This document shows positions 15,524 to 23,952 of a stretch of 64,000 nt of DNA, piece by piece (positions within the stretch are counted from its first letter, which is position 1; every line of letters begins with the position of its first letter). The stretch lies in contig NZ_LT985747.1 in NCBI RefSeq assembly GCF_900289175.1, positions 2,957,761 through 3,021,760 on the forward strand, in the 5' to 3' direction. The DNA is from Paenibacillus faecalis (GTDB lineage: Bacteria; Bacillota; Bacilli; Paenibacillales; Paenibacillaceae). The position numbers were made by a program, and so were the translations under genes. The notes beneath the pieces were generated by a model. It was not told the DNA's origin. It saw only the letters and a list, made by a program, of their open reading frames with translations, and did no database searches.

Positions 15524-15844
15524 TTAAGACAAATTAAGCATGACAATACCGGCAATCAGTATGGCAACGCCAAGTATAGCGTATCGGTTCACCTTTTCTT
15601 TAAACAACAGCGCCCCGATAATGACCGTGAGTATCGTGCCTACACCGCTCCATGTGGCATAAGCAAGACCTAAAGGCAGAACCTCTAACGCTTTGGACAA
15701 CAGATAAAAAGCAATCGTGTAACCAACTATGACACCGATGGCCGGCATAAATTTAGTAAACCCGTGAGACAACTTCAGCATCGTCGCGCCGAACACTTCA
15801 AACACAATCGCCCCTGCCAAAAAAAGATAAAAAACCACTAACAA
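15524..15844 (-). CDS. SMR family efflux subunit 2
   Basis: 106 residues, four transmembrane segments, essential Glu16 in AIVFEVFGATMLKLSHGF, AYATWSGVGT and an LLFKEKV loop. Partner of the SMR protein encoded next; the start overlaps the end of the TetR gene by 7 bp, so the three genes are one operon. Substrate unknown. Confidence 0.9.
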   Translation of the reverse strand: MLVVFYLFLAGAIVFEVFGATMLKLSHGFTKFMPAIGVIVGYTIAFYLLSKALEVLPLGLAYATWSGVGTILTVIIGALLFKEKVNRYAILGVAILIAGIVMLNLS

Positions 15845-16365
15845 ACCTCCTTGATTTGTCGAAGAATATATTCGATAATCCGTCTCTGCTCGTCCTCTTT
15901 AAGCGTCCCGATTCCGAACATTTTAGAATACCAAAGACCATCACAAGCCAGTCGTAATGACATCCCTAGCTCAAAAGGAACCCCCTGCTTCTCCACTTCC
16001 TCTTTAAACCGGAGACATTCCTCATTCCATTTTTTGAGTACAGATCTGTAATTAGCCGAAGCGGCCAAAACACTTGCATCGATGCCCAAAAACTCGGACT
16101 GAAACAGATCATTCATAGTAGCCTCGGCGTACGCCTCTATATAACTTTTACCCAGATTCACTTCTTCCCTAATACGGTCCCGAAAACGTTCAAGCGTATA
16201 TAAATTCAATCCATTAATAAGCTCTTCTTTATTGGGAAAATGGTACAGCAAACCTCCCTTACTGACACCCGCCTCGCTAGCAACGGCTTCTAACGTAAGC
16301 GCCCCACTCCCCTGAGTGATGATAATTTTAGACGCGGCCTCCAAAAGCCTTTTTTTCGTAGACAT
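15838..16365 (-). CDS. TetR family regulator of the SMR pair
   Basis: 175 residues. The N-terminal helix-turn-helix (ALTLEAVASEAGVSKGGLLYHF, quoted in part: EAVASEAGVSKGGLLYHF) is typical TetR; the C-terminal ligand domain matches no named subfamily that I can fix. First gene of the operon, with a perfect palindrome 20 bp upstream of its start, so it probably represses its own operon and is released by the efflux substrate. A GGAGGG ribosome site precedes the ATG. Confidence 0.9.
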   Translation of the reverse strand: MSTKKRLLEAASKIIITQGSGALTLEAVASEAGVSKGGLLYHFPNKEELINGLNLYTLERFRDRIREEVNLGKSYIEAYAEATMNDLFQSEFLGIDASVLAASANYRSVLKKWNEECLRFKEEVEKQGVPFELGMSLRLACDGLWYSKMFGIGTLKEDEQRRIIEYILRQIKEVC

Positions 16366-16385
16366 GACCGACCCTCCTTGACTAT

Positions 16386-16399
16386 ACCGTCCAGACGGT
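16386..16399. promoter_or_regulatory. TetR operator palindrome
   Basis: ACCGTC-CA-GACGGT, a perfect 6+2+6 palindrome 20 bp upstream of the TetR start codon. Size and position fit an operator of the adjacent regulator. Confidence 0.7.
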
Positions 16400-16463
16400 T
16401 TACTTCGGTATTATAACATCTGTATCTAAAATTTCATACATTTTTTTAGGTCATTCGTTAACA

Positions 16464-16492
16464 AAAAAGACAGCCCATTTGGACTGTCCTTC
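16464..16492 (-). terminator. Terminator
   Basis: GGACAGTCC ... GGGCTGTC-type hairpin followed by TTTTTTG on the minus strand. It ends the small gene at 16533-16712 before the TetR/SMR operon begins. Confidence 0.65.
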
Positions 16493-16532
16493 ATGAAGAT
16501 ATGTAATAGCGCTTCTTCCATATGATTATTTG

Positions 16533-16712
16533 TTAGCTCACAAACTGAATAATTCCAATCAAAAACAATAGGAGCCAAACGAAGAGGATAAATCCTATAG
16601 TTAACTTAAGCCATTTGAACACTTTGGAGCTTTTTTTGTATTCTTTTTCCATCTTGTTTATTCGCTGATTAAGCTCTTGAATTTCTTCTTTCAGATTATT
16701 TTCGCTATTCAC
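16533..16712 (-). CDS. Small coiled-coil membrane protein
   Basis: 59 residues from GTG 16712 with an AGGAGG site 6 nt upstream. Residues 5-30 are a charged heptad-like helix (LKEEIQELNQRINKMEKEY) and residues 38-57 one transmembrane segment (IGFILFVWLLLFLIGIIQF). The N-terminus is probably cytoplasmic. No family name; likely conserved in related bacilli. Flanked by its own terminator. Confidence 0.7.
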   Translation of the reverse strand: MNSENNLKEEIQELNQRINKMEKEYKKSSKVFKWLKLTIGFILFVWLLLFLIGIIQFVS

Positions 16713-16944
16713 AATTTACCTCCTGCTAATAACAAATTTGGATCATTATACCTTAAGCATACCTAATTGGAACGAAAAGTCCAACTTAATATTATGGCTT
16801 CGACGTACTTTTTATACTATAGGCAAATGGAAATTGGTAAAATTCCGTTTTTTGTTATTTATCAACGAATGATGATATAATCGAAAATAATTTCACTTTA
16901 ATTTCCGAACCTTAAATGTTTAAATTTAGAGTGAGGTGATTCGT

Positions 16945-17061
16945 ATGAAAAAAATAAAATGGCCCGGAAGAGCCAAGTTACAAAAGATGGGCAACATAAC
17001 CACCCTTGTATCTGAAGCTATACTCTATATCCCTCGTTGGATTATGAAACTGTTTAATTAA
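16945..17061 (+). CDS. Short basic amphipathic peptide
   Basis: 38 residues: MKKIKWPGRAKLQKMGN, then a hydrophobic amphipathic half (TTLVSEAILYIPRWIMKLFN). Net positive charge. Ribosome site GAGGTG at good spacing. No family is recognised; a membrane-active or regulatory peptide is conceivable but only a guess. Confidence 0.45.
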   Translation: MKKIKWPGRAKLQKMGNITTLVSEAILYIPRWIMKLFN

Positions 17062-17193
17062 ATTTATTGCAGAGGAGAAGATCGGGGACTTTAATTAGGC
17101 ACAGTGTCTACAATATGTGCAGATTTCTCTGCATCCTATTATGATTATCCCCTACCAGCTCAAAAGCCGGCAGGGTCTATTGCAATTAAAATA

Positions 17194-17289
17194 TTAAATC
17201 ACAAAAGCACCAAGAATGATCACCAATAAGATGAACAGAACCAATACTACTCCAATTGAACTAAAACCACCAAAACCGAAACCGCTCAT
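17194..17289 (-). CDS. YjcZ family tiny membrane protein
   Basis: 31 residues: a glycine/phenylalanine-rich start (MSGFGFGGFSS) followed by one hydrophobic segment (IGVVLVLFILLVIILGAFVI). This is the signature of YjcZ/SscA-like small proteins of spore formers, several linked to spore assembly. A very strong ribosome site (GGAGGTGGAGGAG) precedes ATG 17289. Confidence 0.85.
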   Translation of the reverse strand: MSGFGFGGFSSIGVVLVLFILLVIILGAFVI

Positions 17290-17510
17290 GCTCCTCCACC
17301 TCCATATATGAGTTAGAATATACTATGAATAATTTTGATATCGAGTAACGGCTACTAGGAAATTTTCTAAAACAATGAGTAGATGCCCCTCTCTCCCTAT
17401 CAAGGAACCTACCGAATAGATTTTCCCAAAAGTTCCAACTGTATATTGCCTACTAGTGTCCATCGTCATATTCAATGCGATGACATCTACGAACTACGGC
17501 TTAATAAAAA
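17290..17510. other. Spacer
   Basis: Between the YjcZ gene and the tRNA terminator. It should contain the YjcZ promoter on the minus strand; no convincing boxes were identified, and no gene was seen. Confidence 0.35.
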
Positions 17511-17541
17511 ACAAAAAACCCTTGCGTAAGCAAGAGTTTTT
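17511..17541 (-). terminator. Terminator of the tRNA pair
   Basis: CTCTTGC-TTAC-GCAAGGG hairpin followed by TTTTTTG on the minus strand, directly after the tRNA-Ile2 3' end. Confidence 0.75.
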
Positions 17542-17548
17542 CATGAAG

Positions 17549-17622
17549 TGGGCCCTGAGGGACTCGAACCCCCGACCAATCGGTTATGAGCCGACCGCTC
17601 TAACCACCTGAGCTAAGGGCCC
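17549..17622 (-). tRNA. tRNA-Ile2 (CAU), lysidine type
   Basis: 74 nt cloverleaf: acceptor GGGCCCT / AGGGCCC, D arm TTAGCTCAGGTGGTTAGAGC, anticodon stem-loop CGGCTCATAACCG, T arm GGTTCGAGTCC. The anticodon is CAT. The loop CTCATAA and the TTAGCTCAG arm fit tRNA-Ile(k2CAU) better than elongator Met, whose loop is usually TTCATAC. Decoding AUA then needs TilS modification. Confidence 0.8.
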
Positions 17623-17667
17623 TAATTCACATACCAATACATATTAGGACAAAACCATAAAATAATT

Positions 17668-17744
<77 letters not shown>

Positions 17745-17827
17745 TCAATGCTGTACCAAACAGCGACAAGAATAAATATATACCATATTACCGTCTCAAG
17801 TCAAGTATTATTTTATTGGAACTTCGC

Positions 17828-17992
17828 TCAAGGCAAAAATCGCACGCCATAACGGCCTTTTTTGGAACGATATACTTCCACCATTCGGGGGTCATTGTAA
17901 CCGAACAGCCAAGCATCCTGCTCTAAACGTTTTGCGAAACAACCTGCTTGAAATTTGGTAGTATAGAGCTTACCGTAATATACCCAGTTCAT
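17828..17992 (-). CDS. Small hypothetical protein
   Basis: 54 residues starting MNWVYYGKLYTTKFQAG and ending KKGRYGVRFLP; aromatic- and basic-rich, soluble. The start at 17992 is preferred over 18016 because AAGGAGG lies 8 nt before it. No family is recognised. Confidence 0.65.
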   Translation of the reverse strand: MNWVYYGKLYTTKFQAGCFAKRLEQDAWLFGYNDPRMVEVYRSKKGRYGVRFLP

Positions 17993-18087
17993 CTTTATCG
18001 CCTCCTTAACTAGCATTAGTCAAATGCTGTAATATTATACCCAAACTTCCTCTGAAAAACCACGCTGATCAACCTCGTCAAAAAAAT

Positions 18088-18121
18088 AATCGGCGCCCTC
18101 ACGAAAAAAATGGGGCCGATT
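18088..18121 (-). terminator. Terminator of the WXG100 operon
   Basis: AATCGGCCCC ... GGGCGCCGATT hairpin followed by ATTTTTTTG on the minus strand, 26 bp after the WXG100 gene. Confidence 0.75.
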
Positions 18122-18146
18122 GATTTGTACATAGCAGTTTCCTCAG

Positions 18147-18419
18147 CTATTGTCCGTCCGTTTCCGCAAAACGCGCGGCGATGCTCACCAGCTCTTGCTC
18201 CAACTTATTCATCATCTCAACAAACTGTATCAGTTGAACCTTCGTCTGCTCCGCTTCCGAACTAAACCTTTGCTGGGATACACCTTCCCATTCGGTATTC
18301 AAAGTCTCTATGACCTGAGAAAGCCTCGCTACCAATTCTCTACCATATTCACTTCCACTTCGAATTTCGGCAGCTGTACGCCGCAGCTCCTTAGGTGAAA
18401 CCTCTATACGGCTTGACAT
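18147..18419 (-). CDS. WXG100 family type VII secretion substrate
   Basis: 90 residues, two helices joined by a W-x-G turn (LNTEWEGVSQQRF near residue 43). WXG100 proteins are exported as dimers by the ESX/Yuk type VII system and often pair with larger effectors. No secretion ATPase or channel gene is nearby, so export would need machinery encoded elsewhere. Last gene of a three-gene operon with the DUF4176 and membrane protein genes. Confidence 0.88.
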   Translation of the reverse strand: MSSRIEVSPKELRRTAAEIRSGSEYGRELVARLSQVIETLNTEWEGVSQQRFSSEAEQTKVQLIQFVEMMNKLEQELVSIAARFAETDGQ

Positions 18420-18454
18420 AACTGCCCCTCCTCTTTCTTTTATATCGACGAATA

Positions 18455-18724
18455 TTATGCAGTACCGGTCTCGGCCATCACAACTTGAAACTGTTCCTCA
18501 TCTTCATCCTGATACCCAATAAATACAATGTCCTGGATATCCTCATGGTTAAACAAATAGGCAAACTCCGGACTGACATAGCCTTCCGGATAAGGACATG
18601 CCAAATAATCAAACATTTGCGGCTCCTCCAGCGCGAGAATTTGCTTGCGTCCGTAGATGACCAACTTCTTCTTTCCTTCCTTCAAAATGACAATAGATCC
18701 GTTAGGAAGTAATCGCTGACTCAC
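18455..18724 (-). CDS. DUF4176 family protein
   Basis: 89 residues. LLPNGSIVILKEGKKKLVIY near the N-terminus, LACPYPEGYVS and FNHEDIQDIVFIGYQDEDEE are the DUF4176 signature. These proteins are encoded beside WXG100/LXG secretion genes; their function is not established. It overlaps the preceding membrane protein gene by 4 bp. Confidence 0.85.
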   Translation of the reverse strand: MSQRLLPNGSIVILKEGKKKLVIYGRKQILALEEPQMFDYLACPYPEGYVSPEFAYLFNHEDIQDIVFIGYQDEDEEQFQVVMAETGTA

Positions 18725-19485
18725 TTTTTTCCTCTCCTTTGTTTATGATGACGCTGAGATATGGAGGTTGTTCGCTCTTGATTCAATTGAGTCAAATGTT
18801 TAGCTGTTCGCTGCTCCTTCGGAAGACCAAGCACAGGATAATGAGCCTTCAATTGCTCTACATGATTCTGTATGTAAATATAACGGTGAATGAATACAAC
18901 AGCCATATACAACCCCAAAACCAGCAATACAGAAAAAGCTGCCATACCCATGGTAAAACCTCCGATATCACCAAGAACAGCGACCGCAATGTAATATCCT
19001 GTATAACCGATAGCTGCTAATAATAGTGCGGCTTTTCCAGCTTTTCCAACTTCGCCTTGACGCTCTGTAGACGAATATGCCCCTTGACTCAGTGCCCGAA
19101 AATGCAGTATATAAAACGTCACAAGCAGCAGCATAACGGCTACCGAGCTGATCCCATAACCGATCGACTTGATGCCGGCCATATCATACATCATTTTTAG
19201 AATAGCAATCTGGCAGATAATCGCCAGTCCTGCACCATAAATACCCAAATACAAAACAAAGGCAACCTCGTATCGATACGGATTGACACTAAGAACAATT
19301 CCCCACAGCAGCATAGCCCCCCAAATAGCCCCAGCCGTATAAAAATATACCGACATCATCGGTTCAGCGAGCGTAACCAAAACAGGTATGATCATAATAA
19401 ACAAAAAACAGATTACGCCGCCCCGGATCTGCTGCGCCGGGATTAATCGGAAATGAAAAGACTCCTCCATCAGTTTGGTACTCAT
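18721..19485 (-). CDS. Multi-pass membrane protein of the type VII cluster
   Basis: 254 residues with about six hydrophobic segments (roughly 22-38, 46-66, 75-95, 108-128, 152-172, 175-197) and a very basic C-terminal tail (HHKQRRGKK). No named family. It is encoded first in the operon with DUF4176 and WXG100 and just after a broken effector-like gene, so it may be an accessory or immunity-like factor; this is inference from location only. Confidence 0.75.
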   Translation of the reverse strand: MSTKLMEESFHFRLIPAQQIRGGVICFLFIMIIPVLVTLAEPMMSVYFYTAGAIWGAMLLWGIVLSVNPYRYEVAFVLYLGIYGAGLAIICQIAILKMMYDMAGIKSIGYGISSVAVMLLLVTFYILHFRALSQGAYSSTERQGEVGKAGKAALLLAAIGYTGYYIAVAVLGDIGGFTMGMAAFSVLLVLGLYMAVVFIHRYIYIQNHVEQLKAHYPVLGLPKEQRTAKHLTQLNQERTTSISQRHHKQRRGKK

Positions 19486-19497
19486 AACTTCACTCCC

Positions 19498-19972
19498 TTA
19501 TTTAAACCAGCCAGCTATTGTCGAACCGATTTTTTCAACATGGTACTTAACTCCCTCAGTCACGCTATCCTTATCACCATCCCCATCAAAATCTGCAAAC
19601 TTGATGCCGTCCATAACATAGGAGGCACCGACCGAGACGCCAAATCCGATAGCAGCTCCGGCAAGCGTTCCTATAGGCCCGCCAACCGCTGTGCCGATCA
19701 GTGCACCCGCCTTTGCACCTGCAGCAGCAGAAGCAGCAACCGTTCTCACGCCGACACCTATATCGACAACAGCATCACCCGCTATTTTAGCCCCGCTTTT
19801 ATTCTCGTTTATATTGGTGACAACATTTCCAACGGTTTGCATGGCGATTCCTGCATAACCAAGCTTGCCCCCCTTTAAACTCAACGAACTGCAGATAGGC
19901 AAGGGATTTTAACCATTCCTGTGACGGGTTACCCAGCTCTTCCAATACATACTCCCGTCTCCCATCCGCTTC
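19498..19972 (-). pseudogene. Truncated, frameshifted secretion effector remnant
   Basis: Upstream codons read ADGRREYVLEELGNPSQEW and LAYLQFVEFKGG; after a run of six G near 19868 the frame shifts and continues GKLGYAGIAMQTVGNVV, a glycine/alanine-rich zipper (AAGAKAGALIGTAVGGPIGT) and DFDGDGDKDSVTEG. One G fewer would join both parts. There is no N-terminal LXG or WXG domain and the upstream side runs straight into a terminator, so the gene is also 5'-truncated. The glycine-zipper tail resembles C-terminal parts of type VII polymorphic toxins. An internal ATG at 19902 could give 134 residues, but no ribosome site is seen. Confidence 0.5.
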
Positions 19973-20016
19973 AAAAATAAGACATCCCCGGTTTCAAGCA
20001 ACCTGCGGAATGTCTT
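19973..20016 (-). terminator. Terminator of the ABC/TetR operon
   Basis: AAGACATTCC ... GGATGTCTT hairpin with an inner AGGTT/AACC stem, followed by ATTTTTG on the minus strand, 13 bp after the TetR stop. Confidence 0.75.
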
Positions 20017-20028
20017 GTTATTAATACT

Positions 20029-20613
20029 TCAGGTCGAAGCAGGCGGCTCTTCCTTTTGGATTATGCCGTAATACAGAATCGTCATGAGCTGTTCACTGAT
20101 CGCGTTCAGACTTCCAAGGCCATGGTACCATTCCTTCCTCGCCGTAAATTCCTTAATAAAGGTCAGGAAAGCAACCAATACTTGAGGAGAAATATCCTTT
20201 CGAATCTGTCCCAGCTGCTGTCCCTTGAAAATCATCATTTCAAACTCAGGGATGACCTTCTCACGATTGAATGCCATCAGCTTTTCCATTTGCTCCGGAA
20301 ACTTGACGAGATCTGTAATGAACGACTGGGTTATATTGAGCGAAAACCGTTCCTGCTCCTTATAAAACACACTCAGCGCATCCAGCGGGTCCTTCGCACT
20401 GTCCATAACCTCACGATAAAGAGTCCATAACGTCTCCATAAGGTTGTCAACGACATGATCGAGCAGACCTTCCTTGCTCTGATAGTAATTGTATATCGTC
20501 ATTTTAGAGACGGGTACCGCCTCCGCAATCTGCTCCATACTCGTTTGTACAATCCCTTGCTCCAAAAACAATCGCTGTCCCGCTTCCAGTATCGCCTTCT
20601 TTTTAGCACTCAT
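20029..20613 (-). CDS. TetR family regulator of the ABC exporter
   Basis: 194 residues from ATG 20613 (MSAKKKAILEAGQRLFLEQG). The HTH (MEQIAEAVPVSKMTIYNYY) is standard TetR; the C-terminal half resembles the group with a TetR_C-like helical ligand pocket. A longer reading to 20697 would overlap the permease and has no ribosome site. It follows the permease stop by 5 bp, so it is the third gene of the exporter operon and probably represses it through the inverted repeat at 22364-22394. Confidence 0.88.
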   Translation of the reverse strand: MSAKKKAILEAGQRLFLEQGIVQTSMEQIAEAVPVSKMTIYNYYQSKEGLLDHVVDNLMETLWTLYREVMDSAKDPLDALSVFYKEQERFSLNITQSFITDLVKFPEQMEKLMAFNREKVIPEFEMMIFKGQQLGQIRKDISPQVLVAFLTFIKEFTARKEWYHGLGSLNAISEQLMTILYYGIIQKEEPPAST

Positions 20614-20618
20614 AATTT

Positions 20619-21410
20619 TTAGCCCAGATCCCTCCTCTTCAAAATAACAATGCCTGCCGCTATCCCAACGGCGTACAGCCCTAACATTGTAATCCATCCG
20701 GTTGCTGGTAACACACTACCCTTAACTATATCAAATGCATCAAACCAGCGGTATGGAGAAATGACAGATATCTTTTCCATCGTCTCACTCGTTCCCGATA
20801 ACAAGTTAAGTAGAAAGGCAAGCACGGCGATGCCTGCGCCGAACGAAACAGCTGCAGATGATATCCAGGATGTGAGCCCATATCCAATCCCCATAAGCGA
20901 CAAAACAAGCAAATATCCGATCAACAATAGACGCAGCATATCTCCCTGATGAGCCACCTGCCCCGATGACTGCGCGAGCATAAGAAGAAGGACAGTGCTC
21001 AATACGTACACTATCGTCATGTGCAGCAAATGAGCTGCCATTTTGGACCAAAAAATCGTGGAGCGGCTATATGGCAATGCAAATAATTGCTCATATGTCC
21101 CCCGGTCCTGTTCCTTGGCTATACTTCCCGCCGCCCAAGCTGCGGCGAATGACGATAAAATGACAATAAAGTACGGAAATACCTGAGTAGACAAAAAGCC
21201 TTCAAAGGTTTGGAAGCTTTCCAGCTGAATGTTGAATGCTTTCAACAGCCCCTCCGGCATCCCCTGAATCAACTTTTCCATATCCGGATTATTCACATAT
21301 GCCTCTGCTTTGCCTAACAGCAATAAAATAAAAACGAGAGTTAACCATAAGCAGGTGTAAAAACTGCGCCCATTTTGCCGAAGTTCAAGGGCGATAAGGT
21401 TCCATTTCAT
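20619..21410 (-). CDS. ABC-2 type permease
   Basis: 263 residues with six predicted membrane segments. The start MKWNLIALELRQNGRSF is followed by TM1, then an extracellular loop and the conserved AKEQDRGTYEQLFALPYSRS cytoplasmic loop typical of ABC-2/NatB-like permeases. It works with the ATPase encoded just upstream (4-bp overlap). Substrate unknown; drugs, ions or lipids are all possible. Confidence 0.9.
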   Translation of the reverse strand: MKWNLIALELRQNGRSFYTCLWLTLVFILLLLGKAEAYVNNPDMEKLIQGMPEGLLKAFNIQLESFQTFEGFLSTQVFPYFIVILSSFAAAWAAGSIAKEQDRGTYEQLFALPYSRSTIFWSKMAAHLLHMTIVYVLSTVLLLMLAQSSGQVAHQGDMLRLLLIGYLLVLSLMGIGYGLTSWISSAAVSFGAGIAVLAFLLNLLSGTSETMEKISVISPYRWFDAFDIVKGSVLPATGWITMLGLYAVGIAAGIVILKRRDLG

Positions 21411-22324
21411 GCTCTCTCCCCCCCTTCTTCTGCATCTATACGGTAATCATCCATAAACAACTCCTCTATAGTCGGGCGGCGTATCGTAAGGTCCACAATA
21501 GGAAGCTGCGAAAGTTTACTTAAGGCAGCCTGAAGCGACTCACCCGTCTGAAGGAAGTGATGACTGCCGTCAAATGTAACATCAGGATCAAGCTCACGTA
21601 ATCCATAGGCGTCAATATGATCTCCAGCGGTCTCGAACTGAACGGAAACCTTATGCGTCCGATCATGGGACAGATCATCCAAACGGGATACGCGCAGAAG
21701 CTGTCCTTCACGGATAAACGCCACCCGTTCGCAGAGCTTCTCAACTTCAGAAAGTACATGAGTAGAGTAAAAAATCGTCATCCCTTCTTTTTTGTTCAAA
21801 TCCGACAACAGCACAAACAGTTCACGCTGAACCAATGGGTCCAGTCCTGAAGTGGGTTCATCCAAAATCAACAGATCCGGTCGATGCATCAGAGCCAAAA
21901 TGAGTCCAAGCTTTTTCCGGTTTCCTAAAGAATACGATTTGATCTTTTGATTCGGATTCCATTGAAGTCTGTCCGCATATTCCATGGCAAGGGTATCTTC
22001 CAGCTTCAGTCCGTAAGCCCTTGCTGTCAGCTCCAACACCTGCTTCCCGCTCATTTTCGGATAGGATATAACCTCAGAAGGCAGGTAACCGATCCGTTTG
22101 CGAAGCCCTGGCCTTTCTTTATCAAGCATAGTGCCAAGCACGCTCAATTTGCCCTTCGTCGGATACAGCAGCTGCATAATCATCCGGATAGTAGTGGACT
22201 TTCCAGCCCCGTTCGGTCCAATAAAGCCAAACACCTCTCCCTGCTTCACCTCCATGTTTAGATCAATCACACCACGCTTGGAACCGTACATTTTGCTAAT
22301 GCCAACAGCCTCAACAGCTAACAT
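21407..22324 (-). CDS. ABC transporter ATPase
   Basis: 305 residues from ATG 22324. Walker A GPNGAGKST near residue 37, the signature SLGNRKKLGLILAL (variant of LSGGQ), Walker B LLILDEPTSGLDP and the switch His in YSTHVLSE. The C-terminal extension of about 80 residues is of the kind found in CcmA/drug-export ATPases. First gene of an operon with permease and TetR regulator. A GTG two codons earlier (22330) is an alternative start. Confidence 0.92.
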   Translation of the reverse strand: MLAVEAVGISKMYGSKRGVIDLNMEVKQGEVFGFIGPNGAGKSTTIRMIMQLLYPTKGKLSVLGTMLDKERPGLRKRIGYLPSEVISYPKMSGKQVLELTARAYGLKLEDTLAMEYADRLQWNPNQKIKSYSLGNRKKLGLILALMHRPDLLILDEPTSGLDPLVQRELFVLLSDLNKKEGMTIFYSTHVLSEVEKLCERVAFIREGQLLRVSRLDDLSHDRTHKVSVQFETAGDHIDAYGLRELDPDVTFDGSHHFLQTGESLQAALSKLSQLPIVDLTIRRPTIEELFMDDYRIDAEEGGERA

Positions 22325-22363
22325 AGGCACACACCCTTTTTATACTTTATAATCAATTATAGT

Positions 22364-22397
22364 ACATATTATCAACCTTTATGTAATAATATGTCAA
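22364..22397 (-). promoter_or_regulatory. Promoter and overlapping inverted repeat of the ABC operon
   Basis: On the minus strand TTGACA (22392-22397) and GATAAT (22368-22373) are 18 bp apart, a good sigma-A promoter. A perfect 9-bp inverted repeat ACATATTAT (22364-22372) / ATAATATGT (22386-22394) covers both boxes, as expected for a TetR-type operator. Confidence 0.7.
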
Positions 22398-22436
22398 GTT
22401 ATTATTTTACTCTGAAGGGTTTTTAAGTATAACAGG

Positions 22437-22480
22437 AAAAACGCCTTCACTATCCTTACTCGATGAGTGAAAGGCGTTTT
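22437..22480 (-). terminator. Second terminator after pyrE
   Basis: AAAACGCCTT ... AAGGCGTTTTT hairpin with a T-run on the minus strand; backs up the hairpin at 22489-22530 in ending the pyr operon. Confidence 0.7.
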
Positions 22481-22488
22481 CTCCAATA

Positions 22489-22530
22489 AAAAAGCTTCGA
22501 TCTCCGCCATATGACAAGAGACAGAAGCCT
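22489..22530 (-). terminator. Terminator of the pyr operon
   Basis: GCTTC-TG-TCTC ... GAGA-TC-GAAGC hairpin followed by TTTTTT on the minus strand, starting about 20 bp after the pyrE stop. Confidence 0.65.
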
Positions 22531-22548
22531 TGAACAAGCTTTTGGGTG

Positions 22549-23196
22549 CTATTGTGTTTTGCCGTATTGAGCCGGGTTCGCTCTGAACGATTGAAGCAGT
22601 TCCACATCTTTCTCTTGAATCCGCCCCTCTTTCAGCGCTACCTCTATCAATGCCGTATAATTAGACAAGCTTTGCAGCGGGATACCTGCTTCCGAAAAAG
22701 CCTGAACTGCTTTATCCAACTGGTAACTGAATATCGCCAGCACAGCAAGCGCTTCTGCTCCTGCAGCCTGCACCGCCTTTGCAGCTTTAAGAGAGCTTCC
22801 CCCGGTTGATATCAGATCCTCGATCACGACAACCTTCTGTCCGGGCTTGATATGACCTTCAATCATATTTTCCTTGCCATGCCCCTTCGCTTTATCCCGT
22901 ATGTACGCCATAGGCAGGTTCAGCTTTTGAGACACCCAGGCTGCATGGGGAATTCCTGCCGTCGCCGTCCCTGCAATCACTTCAGCGTCAGGGTACTGCT
23001 TACGAATGATGGAAGCAAAGGATTCCGCAATATAGTCGCGAATTTCCGGATATGACATCGTCAATCGATTGTCACAGTAGATCGGTGACTTGATCCCGGA
23101 AGTCCATGTAAACGGCTCATGTGGGCGCAAGGCGACCGCTTCAATCTTCAATAGGTATGATGCGATTTGTTGTGGTATTTCCATCGTAGTGTTCAT
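22549..23196 (-). CDS. pyrE: Orotate phosphoribosyltransferase
   Basis: 215 residues, usual length. It joins orotate and PRPP to give OMP, the fifth step of UMP synthesis. The PRPP-binding signature [13 protein letters not shown] is present near residue 116, and [14 protein letters not shown] marks the orotate side. The start overlaps the pyrF stop by 4 bp (ATGA). Last gene of the pyr operon, followed by two terminators. Confidence 0.97.
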   Translation of the reverse strand: MNTTMEIPQQIASYLLKIEAVALRPHEPFTWTSGIKSPIYCDNRLTMSYPEIRDYIAESFASIIRKQYPDAEVIAGTATAGIPHAAWVSQKLNLPMAYIRDKAKGHGKENMIEGHIKPGQKVVVIEDLISTGGSSLKAAKAVQAAGAEALAVLAIFSYQLDKAVQAFSEAGIPLQSLSNYTALIEVALKEGRIQEKDVELLQSFRANPAQYGKTQ

Positions 23197-23930
23197 GCTC
23201 CGATCATCTCCTCTATGATTTGTTCAGCCGCTAGCCTTGGGTCGGGTGCTGTTGTAATCGGTCGGCCGACAACCAGATAATGGCTTCCTCGTACAATGGC
23301 TTGTCCTGGAGTCAATACCCTTGCCTGGTCTCCGGTAACAGAGCCTTCCGGCCGAATTCCGGGTGTTATTGTTTTAAAATCACGACCACAGGCCGCAGAG
23401 ATCGCCTCCACTTCCAGAGAAGAAGCGACAACACCGTGAAGACCCGCTTTCTTTGCCAGAGAAGCATAACGGACGACCGACTCCTCAACCGTGCCGCCGA
23501 CTCCGATCTCCTCATTCATTACGACTTGGCTTGTGCTGGTCAGCTGGGTCACCGCAATGATGACAGGCATGACAAGACCCGGGGTTTCCGCCACTGCGGC
23601 CTCCGCCCCGGCTTTGGCCGCCCGCATCATATCCAATCCGCCTGCAGCATGAACATTGAACATATCCACACCGAGCCGGGTTAAACTATGCGCGCCCCCT
23701 CTGACCGTATTCGGAATATCATGCATTTTTAAATCCAGAAAAACCGAATAACCTTTTTCCTTCAAGCTTCTTACAAAATCCGGTCCCGCCGTATAAAACA
23801 GCTCCATTCCTACCTTCATATAGCAAGGAATGCCCTCCAGCTTCTGGACCAACTCGGCTGCCTGCGCGGCATCCGGATAATCCAGGGCCACCATCAGGCG
23901 GCCCGCCATTTGTTTATAATCGGTATTCAT
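23193..23930 (-). CDS. pyrF: Orotidine 5'-phosphate decarboxylase
   Basis: 245 residues from ATG 23930 ([20 protein letters not shown]). It turns OMP into UMP. The catalytic [13 protein letters not shown] block with the Lys-x-x-Asp pair is present, as are the phosphate-binding PGIRP loop and VVGRPIT. The longer reading from 23993 would sit in the carB end and lacks a ribosome site. 22 bp separate it from the carB stop. Confidence 0.97.
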   Translation of the reverse strand: MNTDYKQMAGRLMVALDYPDAAQAAELVQKLEGIPCYMKVGMELFYTAGPDFVRSLKEKGYSVFLDLKMHDIPNTVRGGAHSLTRLGVDMFNVHAAGGLDMMRAAKAGAEAAVAETPGLVMPVIIAVTQLTSTSQVVMNEEIGVGGTVEESVVRYASLAKKAGLHGVVASSLEVEAISAACGRDFKTITPGIRPEGSVTGDQARVLTPGQAIVRGSHYLVVGRPITTAPDPRLAAEQIIEEMIGA

Positions 23931-23952
23931 TGTCCCACTCCCTTGTTCATCG

